Assembly: GCA_023238725.1 (NCBI GenBank)
Contig: CM041541.1
Span: 5,614,884-5,678,883 of the forward strand
Length of the DNA: 64,000 nucleotides
From: Scortum barcoo
Lineage: Eukaryota > Chordata > Actinopteri > Centrarchiformes > Terapontidae
Reading direction: 5' to 3'
In this document: piece by piece, positions 1 to 7,900 of the stretch
Numbering within the stretch: position 1 is the first letter of the stretch
How the letters are laid out: the number at the start of each line of letters is the position of its first letter
The notes under the pieces: generated by a model
Seen by the model: the letters and a program-made list of their open reading frames with translations, nothing else
What the model was told of the DNA's origin: nothing
Databases searched by the model: none
Made by a program: the position numbers and the translations under genes

Positions 1-204
1 GGAAAAAAAAAAAAAACCTGGGATTTATCATCAGGCACTTCGTACTACAGCAAGTGAGCGAGGAAATCATGTTGCACGAGTGCCAGTGTGCATTTCTGCA
101 TCCACGCTGAGAAGGAGGCAGGGCTGCTGTGTACTGTGGAGAGCAGAGGGAAACACACAGGGACAGAGCTTAGAGATGTAAAAAATAAAAAAAAATGCAC
201 TCAC

Positions 205-272
205 CATGTTGACTTCTGACACCATGTCTATGCTGGCCACGTCTATGCTCATCCCGACTGCAACAGGGGCCC
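205..272 (-). CDS. gabrb3: gabrb3 coding exon 3
   Basis: This 68-nt exon has the acceptor tctcttccag before 272 and the donor AACATG|gtgagt at 204. It encodes (G)GAPVAVGMSIDVASIDMV followed by SEVNM, matching the beta3 block with only Pro/Ala, Cys/Ala, Asn/Ser and Ile/Val type substitutions. The exon length equals that of the equivalent exons in gabra5 and gabrg3 in this window. Confidence 0.95.
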
Positions 273-690
273 CTGGAAGAGATTAAACAGCAGAATATGG
301 ATATAGGCCTACACCTCTGCACCTGACCACAACAGTGTGGATGGCGCCAAAAATAAAGCTGGCTGCCCGCGGCGTGAAGGGGAATTGTGTTGGAGGCAAA
401 CATACCTCCAAAGTCCGGCCTCAGTCGGATATCATATCCCTTCAGCAGTTTATCCACCGTCTCCTTCACGAAAGACATGTTGCTCGGTTCATTGACGCTG
501 CAAAGACAAAGCAGAAAAGAAAAGAAAAAAAAACATCACCTTGACTCCCGCATCAGTCAGCCGGGCTGATAACCTTGACTCCGCCGAAGAGGAGAGAGAG
601 GGGCACTCACCTTTTCGCGCAACACACAATCGAACCGACAACCAGTGCGGACAGGACGCGAAACTGACGGACCCTGTGCAGGGGAAACAT
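205..690 (-). CDS. gabrb3: gabrb3 (GABA-A receptor beta3 subunit), 5' part: coding exons 1-3
   Basis: This is the beginning of a GABA-A receptor beta subunit gene on the minus strand. The coding exons in the window are 690-611 (80 nt), 497-406 (92 nt) and 272-205 (68 nt), about 80 codons; later exons lie beyond position 1. The product is a plasma-membrane subunit of the pentameric GABA-gated chloride channel. Visible parts are a hydrophobic signal peptide (ALVVGSIVCCA), the mature start VNEPSNMSFVKETVDKLL with an N-M-S glycosylation sequon, and the start of the ligand-binding domain (GYDIRLRPDFGG, then ASIDMVSEVNM). The 92- and 68-nt exon lengths and phases are those of the Cys-loop GABA-A family. 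The signal peptide ending VCCAKS resembles mammalian beta3 (VVCCAQS), and the head-to-head alpha5 partner supports beta3 rather than beta1 or beta2. The gene is divergent from gabra5, about 4.2 kb ATG to ATG. Confidence 0.93.
406..497 (-). CDS. gabrb3: gabrb3 coding exon 2
   Basis: This 92-nt exon has the acceptor tttgtctttgcag immediately before position 497 and the donor TGGAG|gtatg at 405. It encodes (S)VNEPSNMSFVKETVDKLL followed by KGYDIRLRPDFG, nearly identical to mammalian beta3. It includes an N-linked glycosylation sequon (N-M-S) and the conserved R-L-R-P-D-F block. Confidence 0.95.
611..690 (-). CDS. gabrb3: gabrb3 coding exon 1 (signal peptide)
   Basis: On the minus strand the ATG lies at 690-688 and is followed by MFPLHRVRQF and the hydrophobic core VLSALVVGSIVCC. 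The donor is AAAAG|gtgagt at 610-605. The exon ends in phase 2 (AG), which joins to C of exon 2 to give Ser. The resulting peptide CCAKSVNEPSNM aligns with mammalian beta3 CCAQSVNDPGNM. The transcription start and any 5' UTR upstream were not determined; mammalian GABRB3 has alternative first exons, so another may exist. Confidence 0.88.
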
Positions 691-1032
691 CACCCTTCCC
701 TGTTTCTTTCTTGCGATCTTTCTCCTTGTTTGCAACCACAACAACAACAGCGAAAGAGCAGCCCCCCCCCACCTCTTCACCAATTTAAAAAAAAAAAAAA
801 ATCAACAGTGGAGACGGTTCCGGACGCTCCTCAAAATGAGAGTAAATCCATTGATTGGCCAGAAGGAGAAAGTCGGCTGAGAGAGAGGGGGCTGCTGGAG
901 GTGCAGGTGCTGATGGTGGTGGTGGTGTTGGGGCGAGGAGGTAGGGGGGTGGGTGTTGGGCTTGAGGTGGGGGGGAGTCAGCAGCTCGCAGTGGATGGAG
1001 TCAGATATGAAATGTGAAATCCGCGTCTGGCC

Positions 1033-1104
1033 GAGAAGAAGAAGAAGAAGAAGGAGAAGAAGAGGAGGAGGAGGAGGAGGAGGAAGAAGAAGAAGAAGAG
1101 GGGG
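1033..1104. repeat. 72-nt homopurine GAA/GGA tract
   Basis: This is an uninterrupted purine run made of GAA and GGA triplets, about 340-410 bp upstream of the gabrb3 ATG. The central GGA block is flanked on both sides by GAA blocks, giving approximate mirror symmetry. Such tracts can form intramolecular triplexes and are often polymorphic. Confidence 0.9.
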
Positions 1105-1649
1105 CTCTTACATTCAGGAGCTGGAGCGCATGTTGATGAGGAGGGTGCGCGGGGATGCTGCTGCTGGTGGCGGTGAAGGCACTCGGCTTGTTCAAATGAG
1201 AGACGGAGCCCGACACTTACACACTGTAAAAAAACACACGCTACCCACCAGTAGCTGCGTCTGAGCGTGCAGGGCTTTTATTTTGTGTGTGGTGTCTGTT
1301 TAAGGGGGGGGTTATATCCCAAAAAAAAGGAAATGTCGAGCTCAGTTTCCCTTCTTTCCTGTGCAAATGGACTCCTTTCTAACCCTTAAATTATCCTTTA
1401 AAAAAATCAATCTGTTAATAAGTCCTGTGTGTGTTTTAAAGTGCAGTAAACTAATAGGATGTGTGTGTTTAAAGGCTTTACATTAAGTTTTGGAATTCAA
1501 AAGAGACTTTTTCCTTTTTTTTTTTTTTTTTTTAGGAAAAGCGTCAAAATCTAAGCAGGAAAGGGGGAGATGACGTGAGGTTTAGTCCTGTCCAGCTCCA
1601 AAAACACTGAATCCTACAATTCCCATAATGCAACTCAGCATCATTAGCA

Positions 1650-1850
1650 TTGGACTCTTCCTGAATGGTAAATGTCTTTCAAACTCCACTTCTCCAACTT
1701 GTAATGCGGACCTTTTCACTTTGAAATGTGAAGTGTCAAGTCCAATTCAATATGACCCTGATGACATCATCAGCGTTATTTCTGATGACATCACCTTGGC
1801 TATTTTCCCCAACTTTTAAAAGCGTCCTTCAGAGCCACAGAGAACATTAT
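1650..1850 (+). repeat. Degenerate interspersed repeat, copy 1 (shared with about 45535-45760)
   Basis: The stretch with TCCTGAATGG, AAACTCCACTTCTCCAA and then CCCTGATGACATCATCAG is paralleled, on the opposite strand, by the stretch near 45535-45760 (CCTGAATGCCC, AAACTCCACAACTCCAA, CCCTGATGACATCACC). The two were matched by eye. The family is not named here. It probably explains the short open frames in the area. Confidence 0.5.
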
Positions 1851-2210
1851 ACTGGCTCAGAGACGAATTTTATCTTATTTTATCATTTTTTAATAGATGA
1901 GATAATTCCCCTTATTTGTAGGATACAATATTTCATTCAAAGATTTTGTTTTATTTTTATTGAATTTTTTAATGAGTAGTAATTTGATAATTGCACTCTC
2001 TCCACTTTGCTTTAATATTTTCAAAGTTCACACACATTTTCCCCCTTGAATAAATACATCCCATTAAGTCTCAAACATGACACCAAACTGCCTTGTTAAA
2101 ACTGCCATTTTTTACAGTGCTCCTCACACCATCTACGCCAATCCCCTTCCCCTGTGTTTCCTATAAAAATGGCGGGACCTTAACATAATCGAGATGGGGA
2201 GGGGAGTGAT

Positions 2211-2239
2211 GGTGGTGGTGGTGGTGGTGGTGGTGGTGG
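2211..2239. repeat. GGT trinucleotide microsatellite
   Basis: About ten tandem GGT triplets lie in the gabrb3-gabra5 spacer. Confidence 0.95.
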
Positions 2240-2398
2240 GGCATCTATCAACCTATTAATCGATTGTTGGCTCTTTCCCTTATCTAAAATGTAGGGGACC
2301 ACCATTAATTATTCAGCTGGAGAAATAGGCCCATTGAAGTCGATGGGACCGAGCGCGCGCACGAGACGCGTACACGTGGAGGGGCTCGTTAATGAATC

Positions 2399-2426
2399 GT
2401 GTGTGTGTGTGTGTGTGTGTGTGTGT
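2399..2426. repeat. GT dinucleotide microsatellite
   Basis: Fourteen GT units lie directly beside the candidate cryptic exon at 2457-2530. Confidence 0.95.
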
Positions 2427-2456
2427 TGCTGGTGTTGTTGCTGTGACATTTCCTAC

Positions 2457-2530
2457 CTCGTGTCGTAGATGGCGAACAACTTCTTGTTTCCGTCAACAGC
2501 GTTCCTGAAAGACAAGGGCGATGACATCAT
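2457..2530 (-). other. Candidate cryptic or alternative exon of unknown origin
   Basis: On the minus strand an ATG at 2530 (a second at 2527) opens a frame ending in NAVDGNKKLFAIYDTR and then CGAG|gtagga, a plausible splice donor at 2456. A consensus acceptor (cttgtctttcag, ending at 2505) lies inside it, so an internal 48-nt exon (2504-2457) is also possible. The frame ends in phase 2 (ACG AG), the phase needed to splice into gabrb3 exon 2. It lacks a hydrophobic signal peptide, which argues against it being a functional gabrb3 first exon. I do not recognise the peptide. It could be chance. Confidence 0.25.
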
Positions 2531-2833
2531 TAATGATAATGATGATCAGCCAATGAAAACGCGAAAAGGCGGGTGAATGGATTGAATGGATGATTATCAC
2601 CCCTCCCCCTCCTCCACCTCAAATGTCACTCAATCACATCCACTCACATGAAAGTTAAAGCTTCAAGTTTTCACGACTTATATTTTGCATTTATGAAGTT
2701 TATTGTGTCTAAAAAAAATGTGTATTTTTATTATTTTGTTGATGTGTGAAGGTCTCCTGCATCTACTCATGTTTGGAGCCTGCACACACACACACATAAA
2801 AACATCTCAAACACTTTGTCCGAGCCGCCGTCG

Positions 2834-2863
2834 GGAGCTGTCCACACCCGGCGTGGTGCTGAA
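2834..2863 (-). promoter_or_regulatory. Split RE1/NRSE-like site (candidate REST binding)
   Basis: The plus strand reads GGAGCTGTCC, then nine bases, then GTGGTGCTGAA. These are the two halves of the reverse-complemented RE1 consensus (one C-to-A difference in the first half) separated by an extra 9 bp. REST is known to bind some RE1s with widened half-site spacing. The position between two neuronal genes fits. Binding is inferred only. Confidence 0.45.
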
Positions 2864-3732
2864 ACCTTTGCTCCTGGAGGGTGACGCTGGTGGTGGTGGT
2901 GGGTAAAAAGGAGGAGGGCGGCTGAGACTTTGGGCTCAGACTGCACCTCCGGACGGATTAAAGACGGCGGAGGGAGGTTAAACATCACACACTAATTACC
3001 GTCTACGAAACGCGGTACTCGGCTACCCTCTTATGGCAACCGTCAGGATGAGAGCAACTCCGGTCTGAGACTTTGTCGAGGAGGGAGGACTTCTCTGGGA
3101 GCACTTTTCACGGTACACATTCACAACAGTGAAGAGAAGAGACACGGCTAAGACGAACAAATGCTGCTTTTAACGCTGGTTTTAAATGATTTCACCCTCT
3201 AACTCGACACACACAAAAAAAGCAGGAGAGCATCAAGTATTCAAACTGGCAGAAACTTGTGTTTTTTACCTCCACGACACCTCCCCAGCTGATTTGATTC
3301 GTTTTAATATCAGAAACCTCTGTGGCTGATCTATATAATGTCTCACATTGTATTGTTGTGTGTGCCGGTTGTCATATATGAAGTCAATAAGGGGGGTTTT
3401 ACTCGGTGTGTGGAGAAATGGCGGAGTTCAGCTAATTAAGAGCGGAAATTGGGAATAAAAGAGTGCGTCACGACGAGGCAGCCAGCTAGCAGAGGAGCCT
3501 GAACAGTGAGCTAACAATACTGAAATAGTTAGCTTATGGTAGCTAATGCATACACTGTTGGAACAGTTAGCCATAAATAAATAAATAAATAAATACATAA
3601 AAATCACAAATAAACACGTTAAATAGCTAAAACTAATAGATAAATATTTGAATGGTTGAAATAGCTAAGGTTAGCCTTAACTGTGCTGGATAAATACCTG
3701 AAAACTTAAAGCTAAAGTAGGTAGAAAGTTAT

Positions 3733-4035
3733 CCAAAAGTCGTGAATAAATTATTAAAATACACCTAAAGTCATGAATAAATAAATAAATAAATAAAAAA
3801 CTACAGTCGCGAATAAATGACCGAGATATACTTAAAATCGTGAATAAATCACTGAAATATACCTAAAGTCGTATAGCAATGACTGAGCTACACCTAAGGC
3901 CGTGAATGAATGATTAAAATACACGTAAACTCGTATTTTAATCATTAACATATACTTTAGAGTCGTGAATAAATTATTAAAATATATAAGTCGTGAATAC
4001 ATGAGTGAGGTACCCCTGAAGTCGTGGTTCAAATG
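3733..4035. repeat. Degenerate 31-bp minisatellite, about ten units
   Basis: Units begin with a core close to AAAGTCGTGAATAAAT and end close to GAAATATACCT, with a period of about 29-37 bp. Starts are near 3736, 3767, 3804, 3834, 3865, 3896, 3927, 3958, 3988 and 4018. One unit has an internal AAAT expansion (about 3777-3797). The array ends about 800 bp upstream of the gabra5 start codon. Confidence 0.85.
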
Positions 4036-4379
4036 TCCAGCCTCTGTCCCTCTTAAGTGATAGGAGGACAAACAAAATGGAAAAAAATGAAGTTTAATCG
4101 CAGGAAAACATCACAACTTTAATCAGATGAACATGTAAGATGATGAAGAGTTCCTTGGCTTTGACAGGGCACAGAAAAAGCTTTGGGGAGGGTGGGGGGG
4201 CCTCTTTAATTACCCCCCTTATGGAAAGCACTTTCCTGCTTCCCCACATTGCACCTGATTTTGTTAACATCTGCCCCCCTCCCTCTCCCCAAAGCTGCTG
4301 CGCCTCCCACCTTGCCCACCCACCAATGGGGAGCACCTATTATAACATTATTAGCCTTATCGTCCTCTGTCTCGCACCG

Positions 4380-4845
4380 GCAGTAGGCGGTACGCGGTTT
4401 GTGGAAAGGTGGGGGGGGGGGTCTGTAAGAGAGAGAGAGAGAGAGACGGACTAAAACGTGGAGCGACGCCGAGTCTCCTCCGAGGCTGGCGGACAGGACC
4501 GAGGAGGCAGGCCAGCCCGTGTGACGCCGCCCGCCGCTGCAACACCTCTGGAGGCGATGCGGTGCAGCAGGCGGTGAAGGGAGGAAAGCCTACAGGAAGG
4601 GGAGAAAGAGAGAGCAGCGCAGACCACTACAACGGCGCCTGATGGGGGGCTGAGAGAGAGAGATACAAAGAGAGAGAGAGGAGAGGTTAAGGAGGAGGAG
4701 GGGAGACAGCCGACGAGGATTAGGTGATTGAACCCGTGATCGCCCAGTCGCAACGCCGCCGACGGAGACCCCCAGTCAGCCTCCAGCCGCTGCTTGAAGA
4801 GGTGGGAGGGGGGTGTTGAAGCCAAAAAAATAAACCACCGTGGTG
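4380..4845 (+). promoter_or_regulatory. gabra5: Probable gabra5 promoter and 5' leader region
   Basis: This GC-rich block with CpGs and two GA-rich purine tracts (about 4430-4446 and 4649-4685) immediately precedes the first in-frame ATG at 4846. There is no clear TATA box. The transcription start cannot be placed from sequence alone. The call rests on position and composition. Confidence 0.45.
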
Positions 4846-4861
4846 ATGGATCTGCAGTCAG
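4846..4861 (+). CDS. gabra5: gabra5 coding exon 1 (possible upstream start)
   Basis: ATGGATCTGCAGTCAG|gtaggc encodes MDLQS and the first base of the next codon, and joins in frame to the exon at 5487. The context is favourable (G at -3, G at +4). The next in-frame ATG (5519) is directly before the hydrophobic signal core and is also in a good context. The true start could therefore be either, with 466 or 450 residues. Mammalian alpha5 also has a long N-terminal region before its hydrophobic core. Confidence 0.6.
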
Positions 4862-4872
4862 GTAGGCACCTC

Positions 4873-4903
<31 letters not shown>

Positions 4904-7900
4904 TCCTGTTTTTTCTTGCCTTTTTCTAATTAGACACAGCGTGGCGAATGGGAATGAGATTCATGTTTTTGGTGAGGAGAACAAAGGTGATGGGAGAGAA
5001 GAGGAGATGAGAGGGGATACAGAGAGAGAGACAGAGGTGGGGAGGAGGGGGTTGGCTCATATGAATTGTAATGCTCAAATACAGTGGATGCTTTACACAA
5101 AGGGGTTCATACTGCAGAAAACAGTTTCCCTATTTGTGTGTCCTGTTTTGGTGAAAGCCCCAGCTTTTACTGTGTGTGTGTGTGTGTGAGGATATTTGGG
5201 ATGTTGGAGAGTTGCAGATTGCAGCCTCACTGAGCAGAAATTGTCCCGCTGCTTGATTTAGTGATTCCTGTAATGGTCTGCCTCTGTATGCAGCCGGGTA
5301 AAAGAGTTTTCTTTGTGTGAGTTGGGGATGCCTTAATGGGAGTGCTGCACCTCGTTTAGTTGATTACAATCAGAGAGGGGAGTGAAAACACCTTCATGCC
5401 TGCGGTGTGGAATTTGTTGGTTTTCTGATGTGATTTGTCCTTTCTTTGTTTTTTTTCTTGTGTCTGTCCCTGGATGTGTGTTCCAGCTCTGGACAGCAAA
5501 GTGAGCAGGATTCCAGTCATGGCGAGGCTCGTCCTTTCCATCCTGCTCCTGTGCGGGTGCCAAAATAGGTAAGCTGAGAGATGCACATGTGTGAAACAGT
5601 TGCTGAACATGTAGAAAAAGTCTGCCCGCTAACAAAATGTCAAACTTTAAACAGCGTCCCATCTTTACCTAAAACATACAGCTAGTGCTTTATAGCTTCT
5701 GTACTCTTAGTATTAAAGAAAAATATCTCAAAGTGTATTTTTTTAAATCATTTTCAGTCATACATTTAATTCAAAGCTGCAAACAGAAATGCTGTCACAA
5801 ATTCTGATCTGCGATTTCTTTATAAACAAAAACTCATCTATTCATTTATATGTTTGCTGAGGATTCCTGCCAGCTCTGCCCTCCTCCCCGCAATTGACTG
5901 CATATCTGAGCTGCACTCTACAGCCACAGCGCTGCTTAAGTGGCCGTCCTGCACTCAAGAAAAGCAAAAAAAGAAAGGAGATCGTTGGCGATGCTGTCAG
6001 TAAATCACTGGAATAGTCCATCTCATCAGAGTACATCAATGGCTCACATGTTCAAACCCGGCTCTTAACCTTGTCTTCCCTGTCTTTGCCCTGAACACAG
6101 TGTTCTCTCTGTGAAAAGAAGTGGTGTAATTTTCCCCATTTAGACTCCAACATGCTCATCCTCGACACATAATGCCTTGCCTCCTGCCATATTTGGAGGG
6201 GGGAACTCATTTGTTTATATTTGGATCACATGTCAGAGCCTTAATTATCTCTACTGGTAGTTGTAAGCAGTACTTATGTTGAATAATTAATCACAACAAG
6301 CCTGTCCTTAATGCAGCGGGCTAATTAATCACAATAACCATGTCATGTTTCACGTCCTGCAGTTTTAACCAACGCCAGGATGTTTCCCCTCAGAGTCTCT
6401 TTCTCTTTCCTCGTTTCCTCTCCCAGTTTCTGCCAGTCCTCCTCAGAGGCTCAGAAGGAGGCAGCCGCCAATGACAGCACAGTTTTCACCAGGATCCTGG
6501 ACGGGCTCCTGGACGGTTATGACAACAGGCTCCGGCCGGGGCTTGGAGGTTTGCTGGGCACCGATTCCTTTTTATTCTTATTTCTCATTTTTGCATTGCA
6601 GCACCCAGAGCCATCTTACTTGAAAACAGTAATCTTGTATTCTTCATATCATAATACCACTGCAAGCCTCCCAGCATGCTAACCTAACCCGCTGACCTGG
6701 ACTCTGCAATATGAGGCCCCGTTTCCCACTGCGATTTCATGCACTGATTCTTGGGAAACTGCTGGGCGACCGGCACATACACAGGGGTAGAAACTGTGCG
6801 AGCAGTTGTTTAAACCGCTCCTGCCAGCTAAGGTGAACACGCACACATGTCATTTCATTTCGTCAGGCCCCGTGTTTCCTTGGCGAGGACCATGAATGCA
6901 ACATGGTCTTATTGTTGCGCGCCGCTGTGGCCGGCAGAGTAAATCAATCAAGCCGTCTCCAATACGGTCTGAATTCAGTGTGCTGTTGTTTTATTCACGC
7001 TCCTCACCCTGGCAACAGGAGATAACCTTGAGAGCTGACAAATTGCCATTCATAGATGGATATTTTCTCTTCTGAAGGGCCTCTGAAATGAAAGCTTTTA
7101 AAATTTTCGTTTTCACCATCCTTGACTCCATCCGTACCTGGTTCTCTAATGGTGTGGCACTTACTGCATTTTTTAGATTGATTGAATCACTGATTTCCAA
7201 CCAGCTCTTTATTTTCTCCTCACAAAATTGTTCCTGGTTTCACTTTGTTTCCAATGTAATACATACAGTCTTAGTCCTATTATGATAGGAAATAGGAAAC
7301 AAGGCTTTTTCATGCCGAATGCCTGATGTGTCATGGCAAAAGCCTGCTCCTCACATCCTGGTAACGGTTGCTACCCTTGACAAGAGGGCCTATAAATACA
7401 TACCAGAAAAAACGTTCAGGCCTTCATTCAGCATTCAACAAGCTGCTCTCCACTGCACGCCCAATCCCAGCTCGCCGGGACCACATTTATATGCATAGAG
7501 GAGATTTTGTTGGCTTTGCTGGTACAAATCACTGAAATAATGTGCTACCTTTTTCACACCTTCTTCAGACAAAGATGCATTGTAGGAGAAATCACAGAAA
7601 TGTGTGGATTCATATGAATACTGAGAGAGCATCCTCCTTCTGTTGCTGCGATTCAGCTGATGCCTGTTTTGAAACGCAAAATTTTATTGCCCAGTGTCTT
7701 TTTAATATCTTTAAATCCATTTGCATGCCTCCGAGTTATAACCAACCAGTTTTTCTTTCAAAGAGTTATACTTGTCGAGGTGTAAAAGCCCTTATATCAT
7801 TGGAAATTGAATTGAGTCTTTGTGTTTTTTTGATTGGCGGTTTATTCGATAACAAAATAAATGGTTAGTTGCCGCCGTTGGAAAAACAACTGTGTAGTTA

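Larger units (their letters stand above)
691..4845. other. Intergenic head-to-head spacer between gabrb3 and gabra5
   Basis: The two start codons are about 4.2 kb apart and diverge, so both promoters must lie in this stretch, together with the 5' leader of each gene. I recognise no complete further gene. It holds a GC-rich, CpG-containing block near 560-700 (gabrb3 leader), a purine tract (1033-1104), a poly-T tract near 1507-1533, GGT and GT microsatellites, a GC-rich patch near 2350-2400, a split RE1-like motif (2834-2863), a 31-bp minisatellite (3733-4035), and a GC- and GA-rich block (4380-4845) that is probably the gabra5 promoter and leader. Confidence 0.8.

Noticed and set aside
541..1264. 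Long plus-strand open frames over the gabrb3 leader (up to 158 codons)
   Set aside because: Low-complexity Arg/Gly/Val runs from the purine and GGT tracts, antisense to gabrb3; no family similarity.
2160..2176. TATAAAA motif as a gabra5 TATA box
   Set aside because: It is 2.7 kb upstream of the first coding exon with no supporting leader or donor; cannot be assigned to a promoter.
2469..2576. Plus-strand frame beginning MANNFLFPSTAFLKDKG opposite the cryptic exon
   Set aside because: Only about 35 codons, no splice or promoter signals, ends in low-complexity GAT/AAT sequence; likely a shadow.
4451..4903. 150-codon minus-strand frame over the gabra5 leader
   Set aside because: Composed of translated GA and CA repeats (poly Val-Cys, Ser-Leu). 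Antisense shadow of the GC-rich gabra5 5' region.
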